Source: Rhodococcoides fascians NBRC 12155 = LMG 3623 (GTDB taxonomy: Bacteria > Actinomycetota > Actinomycetes > Mycobacteriales > Mycobacteriaceae). Taken from it: a DNA stretch of 64,000 nt. The position numbers and the translations under genes were made by a program. Shown piece after piece: positions 1 through 10,970 of this stretch (its first letter is position 1; each line of letters begins with the position of its first letter). Under the pieces are notes generated by a model. That model was given only the letters and a program-made list of their open reading frames with translations, was not told the origin of the DNA and ran no database searches. The stretch spans positions 1-64,000 of the forward strand of contig NZ_BCWW01000007.1 of the NCBI RefSeq assembly GCF_001894785.1, read 5' to 3'.

Positions 1-993
1 GTCATCAAGACCGTCACCGGGGAGAACGTGACGATGGAAGAGCTCGGTGGCGCGCACACCCACATGGAGAAGTCCGGGGTCGCGCACTACGTCGCGTCCG
101 GGGAGCAGGACGCCCTCGACTACGTCCGCGACCTCCTGTCCTACCTCCCGAGCAACAATCGGGCCGATGCCCCGCGGACGGCCGCGTCGGATCCGATCGT
201 CGGATCCATCGAGGACAGTCTGACGGCGGAGGATCTCGAACTCGACACGTTGATTCCGGATTCGCCGAACACTCCGTACGACATGCACGAGGTGATCCGC
301 CGGATCCTCGACGACGACGAATTCCTGGAAGTTCAGGAGGGGCGGGCCCGCAACATCATCGTCGGGTTCGGGCGGATCGACGGCCGGTCGGTGGGCATCG
401 TGGCCAATCAGCCCACCCAGTTCGCGGGCACGTTGGATATCGATGCCTCGGAGAAAGCAGCCCGGTTCGTCCGCACGTGCGACTGTTTCAACGTTCCGAT
501 CATCACGTTGGTCGATGTGCCGGGGTTCCTGCCCGGGACGGGGCAGGAATACAACGGCATCATCCGGCGGGGGGCGAAGTTGTTGTACGCCTACGGGGAG
601 GCGACGGTCGGGAAGATCACCGTCATCACCCGTAAAGCCTATGGCGGGGCGTACGACGTGATGGGGTCCAAGCACATGGGTGCCGACGTCAATTTGGCGT
701 GGCCGACGGCGCAGATCGCGGTGATGGGGGCCTCGGGTGCGGTCGGGTTCGTCTACCGCAAGCAGTTGCTCGAGGCCGCGAAGAACGGTGAGGACGTCGA
801 TGCGTTGCGGCTGACGTTGCAGCAGCAGTACGAGGACACGTTGGTCAACCCGTACGTCGCTGCCGAGCGCGGGTATCTCGATGCGGTCATCCCGCCAAGT
901 CACACCCGCGGACAGATCGTGACCGCGTTGCGACTGCTCGAACGCAAACAAGTGACCCTGCCCCCGAAGAAACACGGAAACATCCCACTATGA
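1..993 (+). CDS. pccB: Propionyl-CoA carboxylase beta subunit (5' partial)
   Basis: This is the carboxyltransferase subunit of a biotin-dependent acyl-CoA carboxylase, which moves CO2 from carboxybiotin to propionyl-CoA to give methylmalonyl-CoA. The reading frame is open from base 1, so the N-terminal third lies outside the window; about 330 residues remain. The C-terminal carboxyltransferase domain is intact, with the [12 protein letters not shown] and [16 protein letters not shown] stretches typical of AccD5/PccB. The Asp codon at 655-657 (motif GGAYDVM) matches the residue that in Streptomyces PccB favours propionyl-CoA over acetyl-CoA; propionyl specificity is therefore an inference from that residue. 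The stop overlaps the next gene's start (ATGA), so beta, epsilon and alpha subunits are one operon. Confidence 0.95.
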   Translation, partial: VIKTVTGENVTMEELGGAHTHMEKSGVAHYVASGEQDALDYVRDLLSYLPSNNRADAPRTAASDPIVGSIEDSLTAEDLELDTLIPDSPNTPYDMHEVIRRILDDDEFLEVQEGRARNIIVGFGRIDGRSVGIVANQPTQFAGTLDIDASEKAARFVRTCDCFNVPIITLVDVPGFLPGTGQEYNGIIRRGAKLLYAYGEATVGKITVITRKAYGGAYDVMGSKHMGADVNLAWPTAQIAVMGASGAVGFVYRKQLLEAAKNGEDVDALRLTLQQQYEDTLVNPYVAAERGYLDAVIPPSHTRGQIVTALRLLERKQVTLPPKKHGNIPL

Positions 994-1085
994 GCGAAGC
1001 GAATCATGACTCAGTGAGCGCAGCGAATCATGACGCAGTGAGCGAAGCGAGTCCTGACGCAGTGAGCGAAGCGAAATCTGCTGCT
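990..1085 (+). repeat. Four tandem 24-bp repeats inside accE
   Basis: Four consecutive 24-base units begin at 990, 1014, 1038 and 1062. Each starts (A/G)TGAGCGMAGCGA. Units 1-3 end in TCA or GCA; unit 4 has diverged at its end. Because 24 is a multiple of three, the array stays in frame and adds eight residues per copy to the epsilon subunit. It has no spacers, so it is not a CRISPR array. Confidence 0.9.
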
Positions 1086-1286
1086 GCGTCGGATAGTTGG
1101 TCGTTTCGCGGAAGTCCGACGGACTCCGAGATCGCTGCTGTCGTTGCGGTTCTGACTGCCGCGCAGTCGTCGGTGGCCGAGGACGTGCCGGCCCCGATCG
1201 ATCTGTGGGGTCGACCGGAAGATGTGCATCGTTACGGACTCGCCAGTGCCCCAGCTCTTTTCGTCAATGCCCGATTCGGCCAGTGA
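990..1286 (+). CDS. accE: Acyl-CoA carboxylase epsilon subunit with repeat-extended N terminus
   Basis: This small subunit is found only in actinobacterial acyl-CoA carboxylases, where it binds the beta subunit and raises holoenzyme activity. The 98-residue product has the epsilon core at about residues 36-80 ([20 protein letters not shown]). Its position between beta and alpha supports the call. The first 32 residues are unusual: they are four eight-residue units of the form (M/V)SEANHD(S/A), encoded by 24-bp DNA repeats. The start ATG overlaps the upstream stop as ATGA. An internal start after the repeats is possible, since each repeat begins with GTG, but the coupled ATG is the simplest choice. 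Confidence 0.85.
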   Translation: MSEANHDSVSAANHDAVSEASPDAVSEAKSAAASDSWSFRGSPTDSEIAAVVAVLTAAQSSVAEDVPAPIDLWGRPEDVHRYGLASAPALFVNARFGQ

Positions 1287-1300
1287 AGGACTTCGCACAG

Positions 1301-3097
1301 ATGACCACCTCTACCTCCCATAAGAAGATTTCCAAGGTTCTTGTTGCCAATCGTGGTGAGATCGCGGTTCGGGTGATCCGGGCGGCCGCTGATGCCGGGC
1401 TGGCCAGTGTCGCTGTGTACGCCGAACCCGACGCCGATGCACCGTTCGTCCGCCTGGCCGACGAAGCATTCGCACTCGGCGGACAAACCTCCGCGGAGTC
1501 GTACCTGGTCATCGACAAAATCTTGGACGCCGCCGCCAAATCCGGAGCCGACTCCATCCACCCCGGCTACGGATTCCTCTCCGAGAACGCCGACTTCGCC
1601 CAAGCCGTCATCGATGCAGGCCTGATCTGGATCGGACCGTCCCCACAGTCCATCCGCGACCTCGGCGACAAGGTCACCGCCCGCCACATCGCCGCCCGCG
1701 CCAAAGCCCCCTCGGTCCCCGGCACCTCCGAACCGGTCGAAGATGCCGACGAGATTTTGGCGTTCGTCGACGAACACGGCCTCCCCATCGCCATCAAGGC
1801 CGCGTTCGGTGGCGGCGGCCGCGGCATGAAAGTGGCCCGCACCCGCGAGGAAATCCCCGAACTGTTCGACTCCGCCACCCGCGAAGCCGTCGCCGCATTC
1901 GGGCGCGGGGAATGCTTCGTCGAACGCTACCTCGACAAACCACGCCACGTCGAAGCCCAGGTCATCGCCGACCAACACGGCAACGTCATCGTCGCCGGCA
2001 CCCGCGACTGCTCCCTGCAACGCCGCTTCCAGAAACTCGTCGAAGAAGCACCCGCCCCGTTCCTCACCGACGCCCAACGCAAAGAAATCCACTCCAGCGC
2101 CAAAGCCATCTGCCTCGAAGCCGGCTACTACGGTGCCGGGACCGTCGAGTACCTCGTCGGCCAAGACGGATTGGTCTCGTTCCTGGAGGTCAACACCCGG
2201 CTGCAGGTCGAGCACCCCGTCACCGAGGAAACCTCCGGCATCGACCTGGTGCTGCAGCAGTTCCGCATCGCCAACGGCGAAGAACTGACGATCACCGAAG
2301 ACCCCGAACCGCGGGGGCATTCGTTCGAGTTCCGGATCAACGGTGAAGACGCCGGGCGTGGGTTCCTGCCCGCCCCCGGACCGGTCACCACCTTCACCGC
2401 CCCCTCCGGTCCGGGAGTCCGCGTCGATTCCGGTGTCGAATCCGGCAGTGTGATCGGCGGCCAGTTCGATTCGATGCTCGCCAAACTCATCGTCACCGGA
2501 GCCACCCGCGAAGAAGCCCTCGCCCGCTCCCGTCGGGCGTTGGCCGAATTCACCGTCGACGGGTTGGCGACGGTGATCCCGTTCCACGCGGCGGTGGTCT
2601 CCGATCCCGCGTTCATCGGCGACGGCGACTCCTTCTCCGTCCACACCCGGTGGATCGAAACCGAATGGGACAACCAGGTTCCCCCGTTCACCGCCGGGCA
2701 ACCGATCGACGACGACGAGGCCCTGCCGCGGCAGTCCGTCATCGTCGAGGTCGGGGGCCGACGCGTCGAGGTCTCCCTCCCGGGCGAGCTCACCCTCGGC
2801 GGTGGCAGCGGCGGGAACGCCGGTGCGGTGCGGCGTAAGCCCAAGGCCCGCACCCGTGGCGGTGCCGGAGCCGGCGCAGCCTCCGGTGACTCGGTGACCG
2901 CACCGATGCAGGGCACCGTGGTCAAAGTCGCCGTCGACGAAGGCCAGGAAGTCGCCGCCGGGGACCTCGTCGCTGTCCTGGAAGCGATGAAAATGGAAAA
3001 CCCCGTCACCGCCCACAAAGCAGGCACCATCACCGGCCTGAGCGTCACCGCAGGCGACGCCATCACACAAGGCACCGTCCTCGCAGAAATCAAGTAG
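1301..3097 (+). CDS. pccA: Acyl-CoA carboxylase alpha subunit (biotin carboxylase + BCCP)
   Basis: This 598-residue protein carries the biotin carboxylase (residues about 9-455) and the biotin carboxyl carrier domain (last about 75 residues). It carboxylates its own biotin with ATP and bicarbonate and passes CO2 to the beta subunit. Visible signatures are [17 protein letters not shown] at the N terminus, the glycine-rich ATP loop [12 protein letters not shown] and the biotinyl motif EAMKMEN, whose Lys is residue 564. An Ala/Gly/Arg-rich linker precedes the carrier domain. I chose ATG 1301, which has GAAGGA about 10 bases upstream and agrees with the conserved N terminus; an in-frame start at 1097 would run back through accE. 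It lies 14 bases after accE in the same operon. Confidence 0.93.
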   Translation: MTTSTSHKKISKVLVANRGEIAVRVIRAAADAGLASVAVYAEPDADAPFVRLADEAFALGGQTSAESYLVIDKILDAAAKSGADSIHPGYGFLSENADFAQAVIDAGLIWIGPSPQSIRDLGDKVTARHIAARAKAPSVPGTSEPVEDADEILAFVDEHGLPIAIKAAFGGGGRGMKVARTREEIPELFDSATREAVAAFGRGECFVERYLDKPRHVEAQVIADQHGNVIVAGTRDCSLQRRFQKLVEEAPAPFLTDAQRKEIHSSAKAICLEAGYYGAGTVEYLVGQDGLVSFLEVNTRLQVEHPVTEETSGIDLVLQQFRIANGEELTITEDPEPRGHSFEFRINGEDAGRGFLPAPGPVTTFTAPSGPGVRVDSGVESGSVIGGQFDSMLAKLIVTGATREEALARSRRALAEFTVDGLATVIPFHAAVVSDPAFIGDGDSFSVHTRWIETEWDNQVPPFTAGQPIDDDEALPRQSVIVEVGGRRVEVSLPGELTLGGGSGGNAGAVRRKPKARTRGGAGAGAASGDSVTAPMQGTVVKVAVDEGQEVAAGDLVAVLEAMKMENPVTAHKAGTITGLSVTAGDAITQGTVLAEIK

Positions 3098-3111
3098 GGG
3101 AGTACCTTTCG

Positions 3112-3576
3112 ATGACTGCCCTCGCTGAATCGTTCGACGGCGACACCTCTCCGGCGCATTCCACCGAGTTCGAGATCGTGTCCACGGTATTGCGGATGGC
3201 CTCGGCCGCCCGGGTGCGGTTGGCGGAGGCGCTCGATGCCCAGGGACTGAGCTGGGCACGGTACGAGGTACTCGAATTGGTTTGTCGGAGAGGGCCGTTG
3301 TCGTACAGCGCGCTCTCACGTGAATTGGTGCGACACCGAACCAGCATCACTGCGACAACTGCCAGTCTCGTCGACGCGGGCCTGTTGGTGCGCAGTGTCA
3401 ATCCGCGAAATCGACAGCAGTACTTGGTCGACGCCACCGACTCGGGGTATCGCGCGGTGACACGTGCCGAACGTGCGCTCGAACGGGCTCGGTCGCGGAT
3501 GGCGGTCGATGCAGATTCCGAACAGACACTCGAAGTGCTGCGCGGCATCGAGAAGCAGTGGAACAGGCGGCGCTGA
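3112..3576 (+). CDS. MarR-family transcriptional regulator
   Basis: This 154-residue protein is a winged-helix regulator of the MarR type, usually a dimeric repressor released by a small ligand. The recognition region is at about residues 60-95 (GPLSYSALSRELVRHRTSITAT), followed by a wing ending in the conserved DATDSGYRAV stretch. It starts 14 bases after the alpha-subunit stop with a good GGGGAG site, so it is probably the last gene of the carboxylase operon. Control of propionyl-CoA or odd-chain acid metabolism is plausible from context but not shown. Confidence 0.88.
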   Translation: MTALAESFDGDTSPAHSTEFEIVSTVLRMASAARVRLAEALDAQGLSWARYEVLELVCRRGPLSYSALSRELVRHRTSITATTASLVDAGLLVRSVNPRNRQQYLVDATDSGYRAVTRAERALERARSRMAVDADSEQTLEVLRGIEKQWNRRR

Positions 3577-3609
3577 CCGACACGTCCTGGTTGTGATCCG
3601 CCGACGTGA

Positions 3610-3649
3610 TGCAAGTACCCCTGGGGTGATACCCCCAGGGGTACTTGCA
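3610..3649. promoter_or_regulatory. 17-bp perfect inverted repeat, candidate CsoR/CstR operator
   Basis: The arms 3610-3626 (TGCAAGTACCCCTGGGG) and 3633-3649 are exact inverse copies separated by six bases. Each contains a TACCCC-GGGG type palindrome like those bound by CsoR-family repressors. It lies just upstream of the MMPL gene, and a CsoR-family gene closes the same cluster. It could also fold as an RNA hairpin that ends the carboxylase operon, but no T-run follows. Confidence 0.65.
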
Positions 3650-3665
3650 TACCCCCTTGGGTATG
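3648..3665. promoter_or_regulatory. Second candidate CsoR/CstR operator half-palindrome
   Basis: CATACCC and GGGTATG face each other across CCTT (3648-3665), directly abutting the 17-bp inverted repeat. Together they give an array of at least two C-run/G-run palindromes about 75 bases before the MMPL start codon, a placement suited to repression. Confidence 0.55.
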
Positions 3666-3739
3666 TGCAATGGTGGGCACGTTCGATGGCTCGGGGTTTC
3701 GTCCGCCTCGATCGATACCCCCACCCGTATAGGAGAACC

Positions 3740-5893
3740 ATGTCGCTGCGCGATGCCGAAATTCTTCGCCCACCTGACGACCTGCCCGCGAGAGGGCCAG
3801 GACTACTCGGCCGTGCGGGTGCGTCGATGGTGACCCACCGTCGTTGGGTGTTCGGCGTATGGCTCATCGCGCTGATCGGCCTCGGTTCGTTCGCGCCCTC
3901 GGTCTTCACCGATCTGGCGGGAGCCGGGTGGCAGGCGAACGGATCCGAATCCGTACAGGTTCGAGAACTGGCGCAGCAGCACTTCGGTGGCAATTCGTCC
4001 GCAGCGGTGCAGGTGGTCGTTCACTCCGACGCAGCATCCATCACGGACCCCGCTGTTCGGGCAGTGATCGACGACGTGACCGAGGTGTTCTCCGGTGACT
4101 CCCGATTCGGAGACGTCGTTGCGCCGCAACCGAATATGACGATCAGCCCGGACGGCCGCACCGGCATCGTCATCGCCGGGGCGAACGGCACGACCGACGA
4201 GATGGTGAAGGCCGTCGACGATGTGAAGGAGCGGTTGACTGCGCTCTCGACCGACGGAATCGAGGTGTACCCCACCGGTTCGTCGGCCCTGTGGTCGGAC
4301 TTCAACAAGGCGAACCACGACGCCATGATCCAAGCCGAACTGTTCTCGTGGCCGGTCACCTTGGCGATCATGGTGCTTGCCTTCGGTTCCCTCGTCGCGG
4401 CCGGTTTGCCGCTGCTGCTCACCGTCGCGGGGCTCGTTGCCTCCGCTGGTGGTCTCGTTCTGCTCAACGGTGTCACGCCGATCTCGGTGTGGGCCATGAA
4501 CTTTGCAATGATGTTCGCCCTCGCGCTGGGAATCGACTACGCCCTGTTCATCGTCGCTCGATTCCGCGACGCGCTGCGGAACACCGACCCTCGGGCTGCC
4601 GTCGCCGCCACCATGGACACCGCAGGTAAGGCCGTCGTGTTGTCCGGGCTGACGGTGCTGGTGAGTCTGTCCGCAGTGCTGCTGGTCCCCGCGCCGGCGG
4701 TGCGCACGATGGCCGTCGGGATCATGCTGGCTGTCGCCTTCGTGTTGCTGGCAACGATGACTCTGCTGCCTGCGGCATTGGGTGCACTCGGACCCAATGT
4801 CAACGCCGCTTCGTTGCCGTACGCCAAGCGTCAAGTGCATCGATCCCCAAGGTTCGCGGCATGGGGGGAGTTGCTGCACAAGCACCCGTGGCCGTTCGCG
4901 GTCGTGTCGGTGGGGATTCTGATTGCGCTCGCCCTGCCGGTGCTCGGGCTGAAGGTGGCAATGCCGTCGATAGCAGTGGTGCCCGAGGATGCCCCCGTGC
5001 GGCAGGGTTACGAGCTCGTTCAGGACCGGTTCGGACCGGGCGCACCGGGTTCGCTGCAGATCGTGGTTCCCGAAGTGGATGCTGCCGAGACCGCAACCGT
5101 CGCTGCGCGGGTCGACGGGATCTCGATGGTGACGCCGCAGCAGAGTGCGGCTGACGATTCGGGATATGCACTGCTGCAGGCAATTCCGTCGGTGGATCCG
5201 TCCGACGAAGCGATGGGCTCCATTCTCGCCGAGCTGCGATCGACATTGCCCGATTCGGCACTCGTCGGCGGAGCACCGGCAGAGAACCTGGACCTGCAGC
5301 AGGCTTTGAACGACTACCTGCCGATAGTCGTCGGGATCATCCTGGTTCTCGGATTCGTGCTGCTGCTGGTGGCGCTTCAGGCTCCGCTCATCGCGTTGCT
5401 CGGTACCGCGGTGAGCCTGCTGTCCACCGCGGCGGCGTTCGGCGTCGCCAAGCTGATCTTCCAGGACGGACACGGATCCTCGCTGCTGGGCTTCACGCCG
5501 CAGGGATTTCTCGACGGTTGGGGTCCGGTGTTCTTCTTCGCGATGATCTTCGCGATCGCCATGGACTACACGGTGTTCCTCCTGGCTACCGCCAAGGAGC
5601 ATTACGAGCGCTCCGGTGATTCCAAGGTTGCCCAGGTGGACGGGTTGGCCCACTCGGGACGAGTCATCTTTGCCGCATCAGCGGTGATGGTGGCAGTGTT
5701 CTTCGCATTCGCACTGTCGGATCCGTTGCCCCCGAAAGAGATGGGCATCATCCTGGGTGTTGCGGTACTGCTCGACGCGTTCCTCGTTCGACTCGTCCTG
5801 CTTCCGGTCCTGCTACGGCTGACCGGACACGGCGCGTGGTGGTCGCCGGCATGGCTACGTGCCGTCCTGCCCTCCATCCGCTTTTCACACTGA
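3740..5893 (+). CDS. MMPL-family (RND-type) membrane transporter
   Basis: This is a 717-residue integral membrane transporter of the MMPL family, which in actinobacteria moves lipids or small hydrophobic molecules out of the cell. One transmembrane helix lies near residue 35-55, then an extracytoplasmic domain, a helix bundle (about 195-380), a second extracytoplasmic domain and a second bundle (about 530-700). This is the duplicated RND layout. The motifs ALGIDYALFIVARFRD and AIAMDYTVFLLATAKEHY carry the membrane-embedded Asp-Tyr pairs used for proton coupling. I chose ATG 3740 because AGGAG sits seven bases before it. It appears to form an operon with the DUF302 and CsoR-like genes behind the operators. 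The substrate is unknown. Confidence 0.88.
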   Translation: MSLRDAEILRPPDDLPARGPGLLGRAGASMVTHRRWVFGVWLIALIGLGSFAPSVFTDLAGAGWQANGSESVQVRELAQQHFGGNSSAAVQVVVHSDAASITDPAVRAVIDDVTEVFSGDSRFGDVVAPQPNMTISPDGRTGIVIAGANGTTDEMVKAVDDVKERLTALSTDGIEVYPTGSSALWSDFNKANHDAMIQAELFSWPVTLAIMVLAFGSLVAAGLPLLLTVAGLVASAGGLVLLNGVTPISVWAMNFAMMFALALGIDYALFIVARFRDALRNTDPRAAVAATMDTAGKAVVLSGLTVLVSLSAVLLVPAPAVRTMAVGIMLAVAFVLLATMTLLPAALGALGPNVNAASLPYAKRQVHRSPRFAAWGELLHKHPWPFAVVSVGILIALALPVLGLKVAMPSIAVVPEDAPVRQGYELVQDRFGPGAPGSLQIVVPEVDAAETATVAARVDGISMVTPQQSAADDSGYALLQAIPSVDPSDEAMGSILAELRSTLPDSALVGGAPAENLDLQQALNDYLPIVVGIILVLGFVLLLVALQAPLIALLGTAVSLLSTAAAFGVAKLIFQDGHGSSLLGFTPQGFLDGWGPVFFFAMIFAIAMDYTVFLLATAKEHYERSGDSKVAQVDGLAHSGRVIFAASAVMVAVFFAFALSDPLPPKEMGIILGVAVLLDAFLVRLVLLPVLLRLTGHGAWWSPAWLRAVLPSIRFSH

Positions 5894-5935
5894 ATCGACT
5901 GCTCTCACTGACACAACAATTTTCGAGGAGACATC

Positions 5936-6677
<742 letters not shown>

Positions 6678-6802
6678 GCCGCCGGCCGAACTCCGGACGA
6701 ACGGCATGTGTCGGGTTGCCGTCGATACCGAGTTGCAGTCGACAAGCAGCGGATTCGACTGCATACTTGACTTGGTCCAGAAAACCGGAGGATACTGACG
6801 CT

Positions 6803-7285
6803 GTGATGCCGATCTCACCCTATGCGGAGCAATTACGCACCGCCGATTTGCGCGTGACCCGTCCGCGGGTCACCGTGCTCGAGGTCGTCGAAACCAATCC
6901 GCATGCGGACACCGACACGATTCTCGGACTCGTTCGATCGGTGCTCCCCGAGGTATCACGCCAGACGGTGTACGACGTTCTCAATGCCCTGACCGCTGCG
7001 CGCCTGGTGCGTCGCATCGAGCCCGCGGGATCTCCCGCTCGATACGAATCTCGGGTCGGGGACAACCATCACCACGCTGTGTGCCGCAACTGCGGCGTGA
7101 TCGCAGACGTGGATTGCGCGGTGGGCGAGACGCCGTGTCTCACCGCATCGGACTCCGTCGGTTTCACGATCGACGAGGCAGAGGTCATCTACTGGGGCTT
7201 CTGCGCACAGTGTTCGGCTGCTCGCGAGCAGCCGGCAGTTCCCGTTCAGTTCCCTCCCCGGTCTCGAACACAGCAGAGTTCGTGA
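6803..7285 (+). CDS. furA: FurA, ferric-uptake-type repressor of katG
   Basis: This Fur-family metalloregulator of about 160 residues normally represses itself and the downstream catalase-peroxidase gene in mycobacteria and rhodococci. The winged-helix DNA-binding domain covers about residues 5-85 (LRTADLRVTRPRVTVLEVV; VSRQTVYDVLNAL). The dimerisation/metal domain has DNHHHAVCRNCG and a second Cys pair, FCAQC, the usual structural zinc ligands. GTG 6803 is 11 bases from GGAGG; the next codon, ATG 6806, is an alternative. A TTGACTTGGTCCAG promoter-like stretch lies just upstream. katG begins 42 bases downstream. Confidence 0.93.
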   Translation: MMPISPYAEQLRTADLRVTRPRVTVLEVVETNPHADTDTILGLVRSVLPEVSRQTVYDVLNALTAARLVRRIEPAGSPARYESRVGDNHHHAVCRNCGVIADVDCAVGETPCLTASDSVGFTIDEAEVIYWGFCAQCSAAREQPAVPVQFPPRSRTQQSS

Positions 7286-9556
<2,271 letters not shown>

Positions 9557-9583
9557 TACTCACCGGCGCTGATGCGCCACCCG

Positions 9584-9635
9584 AACTCGAAGTTGTGGAT
9601 GGAAAACGAGCTGGATCCATCCACAGCTTCGAGTT
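9584..9635. repeat. 20-bp imperfect inverted repeat after katG
   Basis: Arms 9584-9603 (AACTCGAAGTTGTGGATGGA) and 9616-9635 are inverse copies with one mismatch and a 12-base loop. No T-run follows, so intrinsic termination is uncertain. Read on either strand, the outer part spells Asn-Ser-Lys-Leu-Trp-Met. The remaining intergenic DNA (9557-9868) shows only the weak small open frame listed next. Confidence 0.75.
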
Positions 9636-9721
9636 CGTCGTTACCGGGCTGTTATCTTTCGATGCCGATTCGTGACTTTGCACCTGGATTTGTCGCAATG
9701 TCCGATTGTCATGCTGGTTGC

Positions 9722-9865
9722 ATGACACAACAGGACGTATCCGCAGGCTCTGCGGACAACAACAGAGACGAAACACGTCAGGGTGCATCCGGTTTCGGGT
9801 CGTTCCTCGAGATGTTCCAGGACGCGTCGACCGACAAGTCGGACACCGAGCGCGGAATCCGATAG
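9722..9865 (+). CDS. Possible 47-residue small protein
   Basis: A short frame from ATG 9722 encodes a hydrophilic 47-residue peptide rich in Asp, Ser and Gly (MTQQDVSAGSADNN...). There is no clear ribosome-binding site and I recognise no family. It ends three bases before the stop of the convergent hydrolase gene. It may be real, as the stretch would otherwise be empty, but the evidence is weak. Confidence 0.25.
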   Translation: MTQQDVSAGSADNNRDETRQGASGFGSFLEMFQDASTDKSDTERGIR

Positions 9866-9868
9866 GAC

Positions 9869-10936
9869 TCAGCGAGCACCGATGGTGTTGGTGACGGAGC
9901 CGATTCGTTCGATATCGAGTTCGACGCGGTCGCCCGGAGCGATCCACCGGTCGAGTTCGAGCCCGCAACCGCGAGGCAGCGTGCCCGACGTCAGGAGCTC
10001 GCCGGGGTGGATGCTCTCACCGCGACTCGCATATGCCAGAGATTCACCCATGGAATAGCGCATCCCGGCAGTGCTGGTGGTCGACCAGAGCTCGCCGTTG
10101 ACCCGGACGGTCGCGGCCAGCGAATCTACATGCGCCGCAACCTCATCGGGGGTGACGATGTCGGCGCCCATCGAACTGGCGAACGTCTTGGTCTTGACGA
10201 CCGGACCGAACGGCGTCCGGCGCTGCTCCTCCCACTGGGTGTCCCGCGCGCTGATGTCGTCGAAGACGACGTAACCGCCTATCGAAGCCTCGGCCTCCCG
10301 CTCGGACGCATCTCGGATCGGTCGGGTGACGAGGGCACCGAATTCGAGCTCGAAATCGAGAACTCGGCTGTACGACGGCCAGTCGACATCGGCCCCGTCG
10401 GCTACGACGGTCAGGTGGTTACCGGTGTAGTAGATCGGATGGTCGTCGAACCCCGGACCGGGACGCAGGGCCGGGAAAGTCCGACGCGTCAGCATCTCGA
10501 ATCCACGGATGAACGGGACGGCACGCGGTAGATTTCGCCGAACGAGGTTGTGTGCGGCCAGGTCCCAGTGCTCGTCCCAACCCAGGAAGCAGCGCAGGGA
10601 CGCCGGAACGACCGGAAGGGTCGGTGCCGGTCGGTCCATCGTCGCGATGCCCTCGTCGGCCGCCCGCCGCACCACCGTCGTTGCGGCTTCACGTGCAGGT
10701 TCACCTGCATCGAGGAACCGAACCATGGACCCGGTGAGCGGGTGCAGGATCTCGGGGGCACCCAGAGTCGAGACCGCAGCCTCGAGATCGATCCACGTGG
10801 TCGTGTCGGGCACGTGGACGGCGAGGCGGTCGGCGGAATCGGTGGAGGTCAAGCGTCGCAATCGCACGGGCGCGTCCGATCTGTGCGGAGCGATGCTCCA
10901 CAACGGTTGAGGAACCCGGAGTGTAAACGGTGCCAC
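9869..10936 (-). CDS. Fumarylacetoacetate hydrolase family protein
   Basis: This 355-residue protein belongs to the FAH superfamily, metal-dependent hydrolases or decarboxylases acting on beta-diketo acids from aromatic catabolism. The C-terminal catalytic domain contains DFELEFGALVTRPI and the active-site-region loop GYVVFDDISARDTQWEE, where acidic residues hold Mg or Ca, then FGPVVKTKTF. The N-terminal third resembles the lid domain of the longer actinobacterial members. The start is GTG at 10936. It stands alone, divergent from the glutaminase gene. The exact substrate cannot be read from the sequence. Confidence 0.85.
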   Translation of the reverse strand: MAPFTLRVPQPLWSIAPHRSDAPVRLRRLTSTDSADRLAVHVPDTTTWIDLEAAVSTLGAPEILHPLTGSMVRFLDAGEPAREAATTVVRRAADEGIATMDRPAPTLPVVPASLRCFLGWDEHWDLAAHNLVRRNLPRAVPFIRGFEMLTRRTFPALRPGPGFDDHPIYYTGNHLTVVADGADVDWPSYSRVLDFELEFGALVTRPIRDASEREAEASIGGYVVFDDISARDTQWEEQRRTPFGPVVKTKTFASSMGADIVTPDEVAAHVDSLAATVRVNGELWSTTSTAGMRYSMGESLAYASRGESIHPGELLTSGTLPRGCGLELDRWIAPGDRVELDIERIGSVTNTIGAR

Positions 10937-10970
10937 GGTCGGCGTGTCAAGACCCGACGGTTAGCGTGGG

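Noticed and set aside
990..1085. CRISPR-like repeat array
   Set aside because: Units are contiguous with no spacers, and they encode protein in frame.
1232..3319. Long open frame (695 codons) on the minus strand
   Set aside because: It is antisense to the alpha-subunit gene; its Gly/Asp/Phe-rich translation is the usual shadow of a high-GC gene.
3803..5653. 616-codon open frame antisense to the MMPL gene
   Set aside because: His/Arg/Gln-rich shadow translation; the plus-strand transporter has clear membrane motifs.
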